Positions 62,678 through 64,000 of a stretch of 64,000 bases of DNA are shown one piece after another. The DNA lies in assembly GCA_902800495.1 (NCBI GenBank), contig CADCET010000008.1, positions 1 through 64,000 of the forward strand, written 5' to 3'. The translations under genes and the position numbers were made by a program. This stretch comes from an uncultured Prevotellaceae bacterium (GTDB lineage: Bacteria; Bacteroidota; Bacteroidia; Bacteroidales; Bacteroidaceae). Under the pieces are notes generated by a model. That model searched no databases. It saw nothing but the letters and a program-made list of their open reading frames with translations, and was not told the DNA's origin. The first letter of the stretch is position 1, and every line of letters starts with the position of its first letter.

Positions 62678-63721
62678 TTATCTTATTAGTTCGTATACAA
62701 AAACGTCCATAAACAGCATAATACTGCATAGTAAAAGAACCATTGTCTTTGCTACATATTTGGGTTCTAATACATAAATCACCAATGCAATAGTGATTAT
62801 ATCAATAGCACCAAACAGCTCATAAAGTCGGCCTGACAGAACTGGAAGGGAAGAAAAAGCAAAGAAACAGAACAGAGAAATTCCCATTGTCTTCATCAGT
62901 AATGGCAAATAGGAGCATTTCTGACAAAGGACATCATGGTAGAATAGTAACACATAGAAACATAGGATTTTTATTAGCAGAGTAGGATTCTTGAACACAT
63001 AAATCTCGTCAAACATACCAATTTCTTTCATGTCCATATATAATTCCAGTTTTTGCCCAATTACAGGAATTGGTATAGTGGTCAACAAGTCTATATGCAG
63101 GAAAAACATCACATAGCCTAATGGGACAATTGACGCCAGCACCCATTTCCAAGCCGATGACAACGGATTGTTACTGAGAAAAAGCAGGCCAAACAACACC
63201 AACGACGAATAATGGAAGAAAAGAGCCATGAGGAGAAAGAGAAAAGCCTTCTTTTTCTTCCCCTCGCACATCGGCTTTATCGACAGGAGGAAAAAGCCAA
63301 TGGCTACAGAAACGCGTATCTCAATCATATCATGCAATATGAAGAAATGGCTTACATACACCATGACAGAAGCAAACAACATCGGCGATAACTGTTTGAA
63401 AGCGACAAATTTCATAGTAATCGCAATGACGGCATAAATAAAGAAGAGAGTATGAATATCTCCTTTTATTGAATGAACGAAAGAGGATATCAAAATAAAA
63501 GACGGTTCTGTTGTAAGCCTTATGAGGGTATCATCATATCTGTCAAACATAATCTGGTAGTTTTCCGAGTCGTCATCATTCCCAACAACACGGAGTCCTG
63601 CTATCAGTATGAGGGCAATAGCTATAGCTACGTAGACAGGCCATTTGACATCTTCGATATACTCCTCAGTATATACAAAAATACAAACGATGACAAATAC
63701 TATCAATAGAAATGGTATCAT
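62678..63721 (-). CDS. EpsG-type polysaccharide polymerase
   Basis: A 347-residue inner-membrane protein with about ten helices and the EpsG-like elements AGLRVVGNDDDSENYQIMFD near residue 40, FFILHDMIEIRVSVAIGFFL near 130 and ALFFHYSSLVLFGLLF near 165. Such proteins polymerise lipid-linked repeat units (Wzy function) in capsule or exopolysaccharide synthesis. Codon use is AT-rich (about 38% GC in a sampled 60-bp stretch), unlike the core genes. Confidence 0.85.
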   Translation of the reverse strand: MIPFLLIVFVIVCIFVYTEEYIEDVKWPVYVAIAIALILIAGLRVVGNDDDSENYQIMFDRYDDTLIRLTTEPSFILISSFVHSIKGDIHTLFFIYAVIAITMKFVAFKQLSPMLFASVMVYVSHFFILHDMIEIRVSVAIGFFLLSIKPMCEGKKKKAFLFLLMALFFHYSSLVLFGLLFLSNNPLSSAWKWVLASIVPLGYVMFFLHIDLLTTIPIPVIGQKLELYMDMKEIGMFDEIYVFKNPTLLIKILCFYVLLFYHDVLCQKCSYLPLLMKTMGISLFCFFAFSSLPVLSGRLYELFGAIDIITIALVIYVLEPKYVAKTMVLLLCSIMLFMDVFVYELIR

Positions 63722-63739
63722 AAGCTATTCCAATCAATG

Positions 63740-64000
63740 CTATGTAAGAGGTTGCCAACCTGTACAATGATAATTCAGCTGTTGGGGACGGTCGCCTATT
63801 TTCCGAGCAGGGACGCCAGCTACGATAGTATAAGGCTCGACGTCCTTCGTTACCACTGCGCCGGCAGATACAACAGCTCCACGGCCTATGGTGACGCCCT
63901 GTAACACTGTACATCCCACGCCAAGCCAGGCATAGTCTTGAATGACAACAGGAACGAACATACCCATAAACGATGGTGAATAAGCATCGTGGCCGCCTGT
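63740..64000 (-). CDS. Hexapeptide-repeat acyltransferase, C-terminal part (5' end outside window)
   Basis: The last 86 residues of a left-handed beta-helix acyltransferase. The hexapeptide pattern is visible in [35 protein letters not shown], followed by the typical [13 protein letters not shown]. The frame runs off the end of the window without a start. It probably O- or N-acetylates a sugar of the polysaccharide, as usual for these genes in capsule and O-antigen loci, and it is the first gene here of the polymerase-glycosyltransferase run. Confidence 0.88.
   Translation of the reverse strand, partial: TGGHDAYSPSFMGMFVPVVIQDYAWLGVGCTVLQGVTIGRGAVVSAGAVVTKDVEPYTIVAGVPARKIGDRPQQLNYHCTGWQPLT

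Noticed and set aside
1..64000. tRNA, rRNA, riboswitch or phage genes
   Set aside because: No cloverleaf-like TTCRA arms with matching acceptor stems, rRNA segments, known riboswitch cores or phage structural genes were recognised by eye. A covariance-model scan would settle this.

Overview
The window looks like chromosomal DNA of a Bacteroidetes, most likely a Prevotella-type member of the Prevotellaceae. Many genes are preceded by the Bacteroidetes -7 promoter box TAnnTTTG. Lipoproteins, TonB-dependent-type outer-membrane proteins, DUF5686, DUF5689 and LptD_2-type families are present. Core genes are near or above 50% GC. No rRNA, tRNA or CRISPR array was recognised. Everything here is read by eye; no database search was possible.

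Layout. 1-4.3 kb: the 3' part of a type ISP-like restriction-modification gene with an AT-rich central segment, then an AAA ATPase. 4.4-4.95 kb: a non-coding mosaic of hairpins and tandem repeats. 5-9.3 kb: rhaB-rhaA (L-rhamnose) and a divergent NhaD antiporter. 9.4-17.7 kb: a D-2-hydroxyacid dehydrogenase, and a probable minus-strand operon of rRNA methyltransferase, S9 peptidase, purD, two membrane proteins and an EamA transporter. 17.8-24.4 kb: a sensor kinase, then an inositol-lipid cluster (IspD-like cytidylyltransferase, CDP-alcohol phosphatidyltransferase, inositol-3-phosphate synthase) followed by a DUF5686 protein. 24.6-31.2 kb: LacI regulator, biotin-dependent-type carboxyltransferase, HD protein and an LptD-like protein. 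31.2-42 kb: mostly housekeeping (KefB-like antiporter, pepT, trpB2, SSS symporter, hybrid kinase, trxB, glutathione peroxidase, rpmE2).

42.1-51.9 kb is the most interesting gene neighbourhood: a TonB-dependent-receptor-like barrel, two OB-fold/DUF5689 lipoproteins, two exported nucleases of different families and uridine kinase. I read it as a system for capturing and degrading extracellular nucleic acid and salvaging its nucleosides. A RAYT-type HUH transposase fused to a SLOG/DprA-like domain sits inside it, beside 21-bp REP-like repeats that recur 39 kb away. 51.9-56.4 kb holds a GH35 enzyme, DUF308, TSCPD, a histidine phosphatase and a low-complexity secreted protein. 56.5-64 kb is an AT-richer polysaccharide locus (two initiating transferases, three glycosyltransferases, EpsG-type polymerase, acyltransferase), probably exchanged horizontally.

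Between genes, several unrelated families of short-period (8-12 bp) repeats, some folding into long hairpins, recur directly after stop codons. Two places hold a promoter-like box and terminator with no gene between, suggesting small RNAs of about 85-90 nt. At least six genes start 4-8 nt after the -7 box, suggesting nearly leaderless mRNAs.
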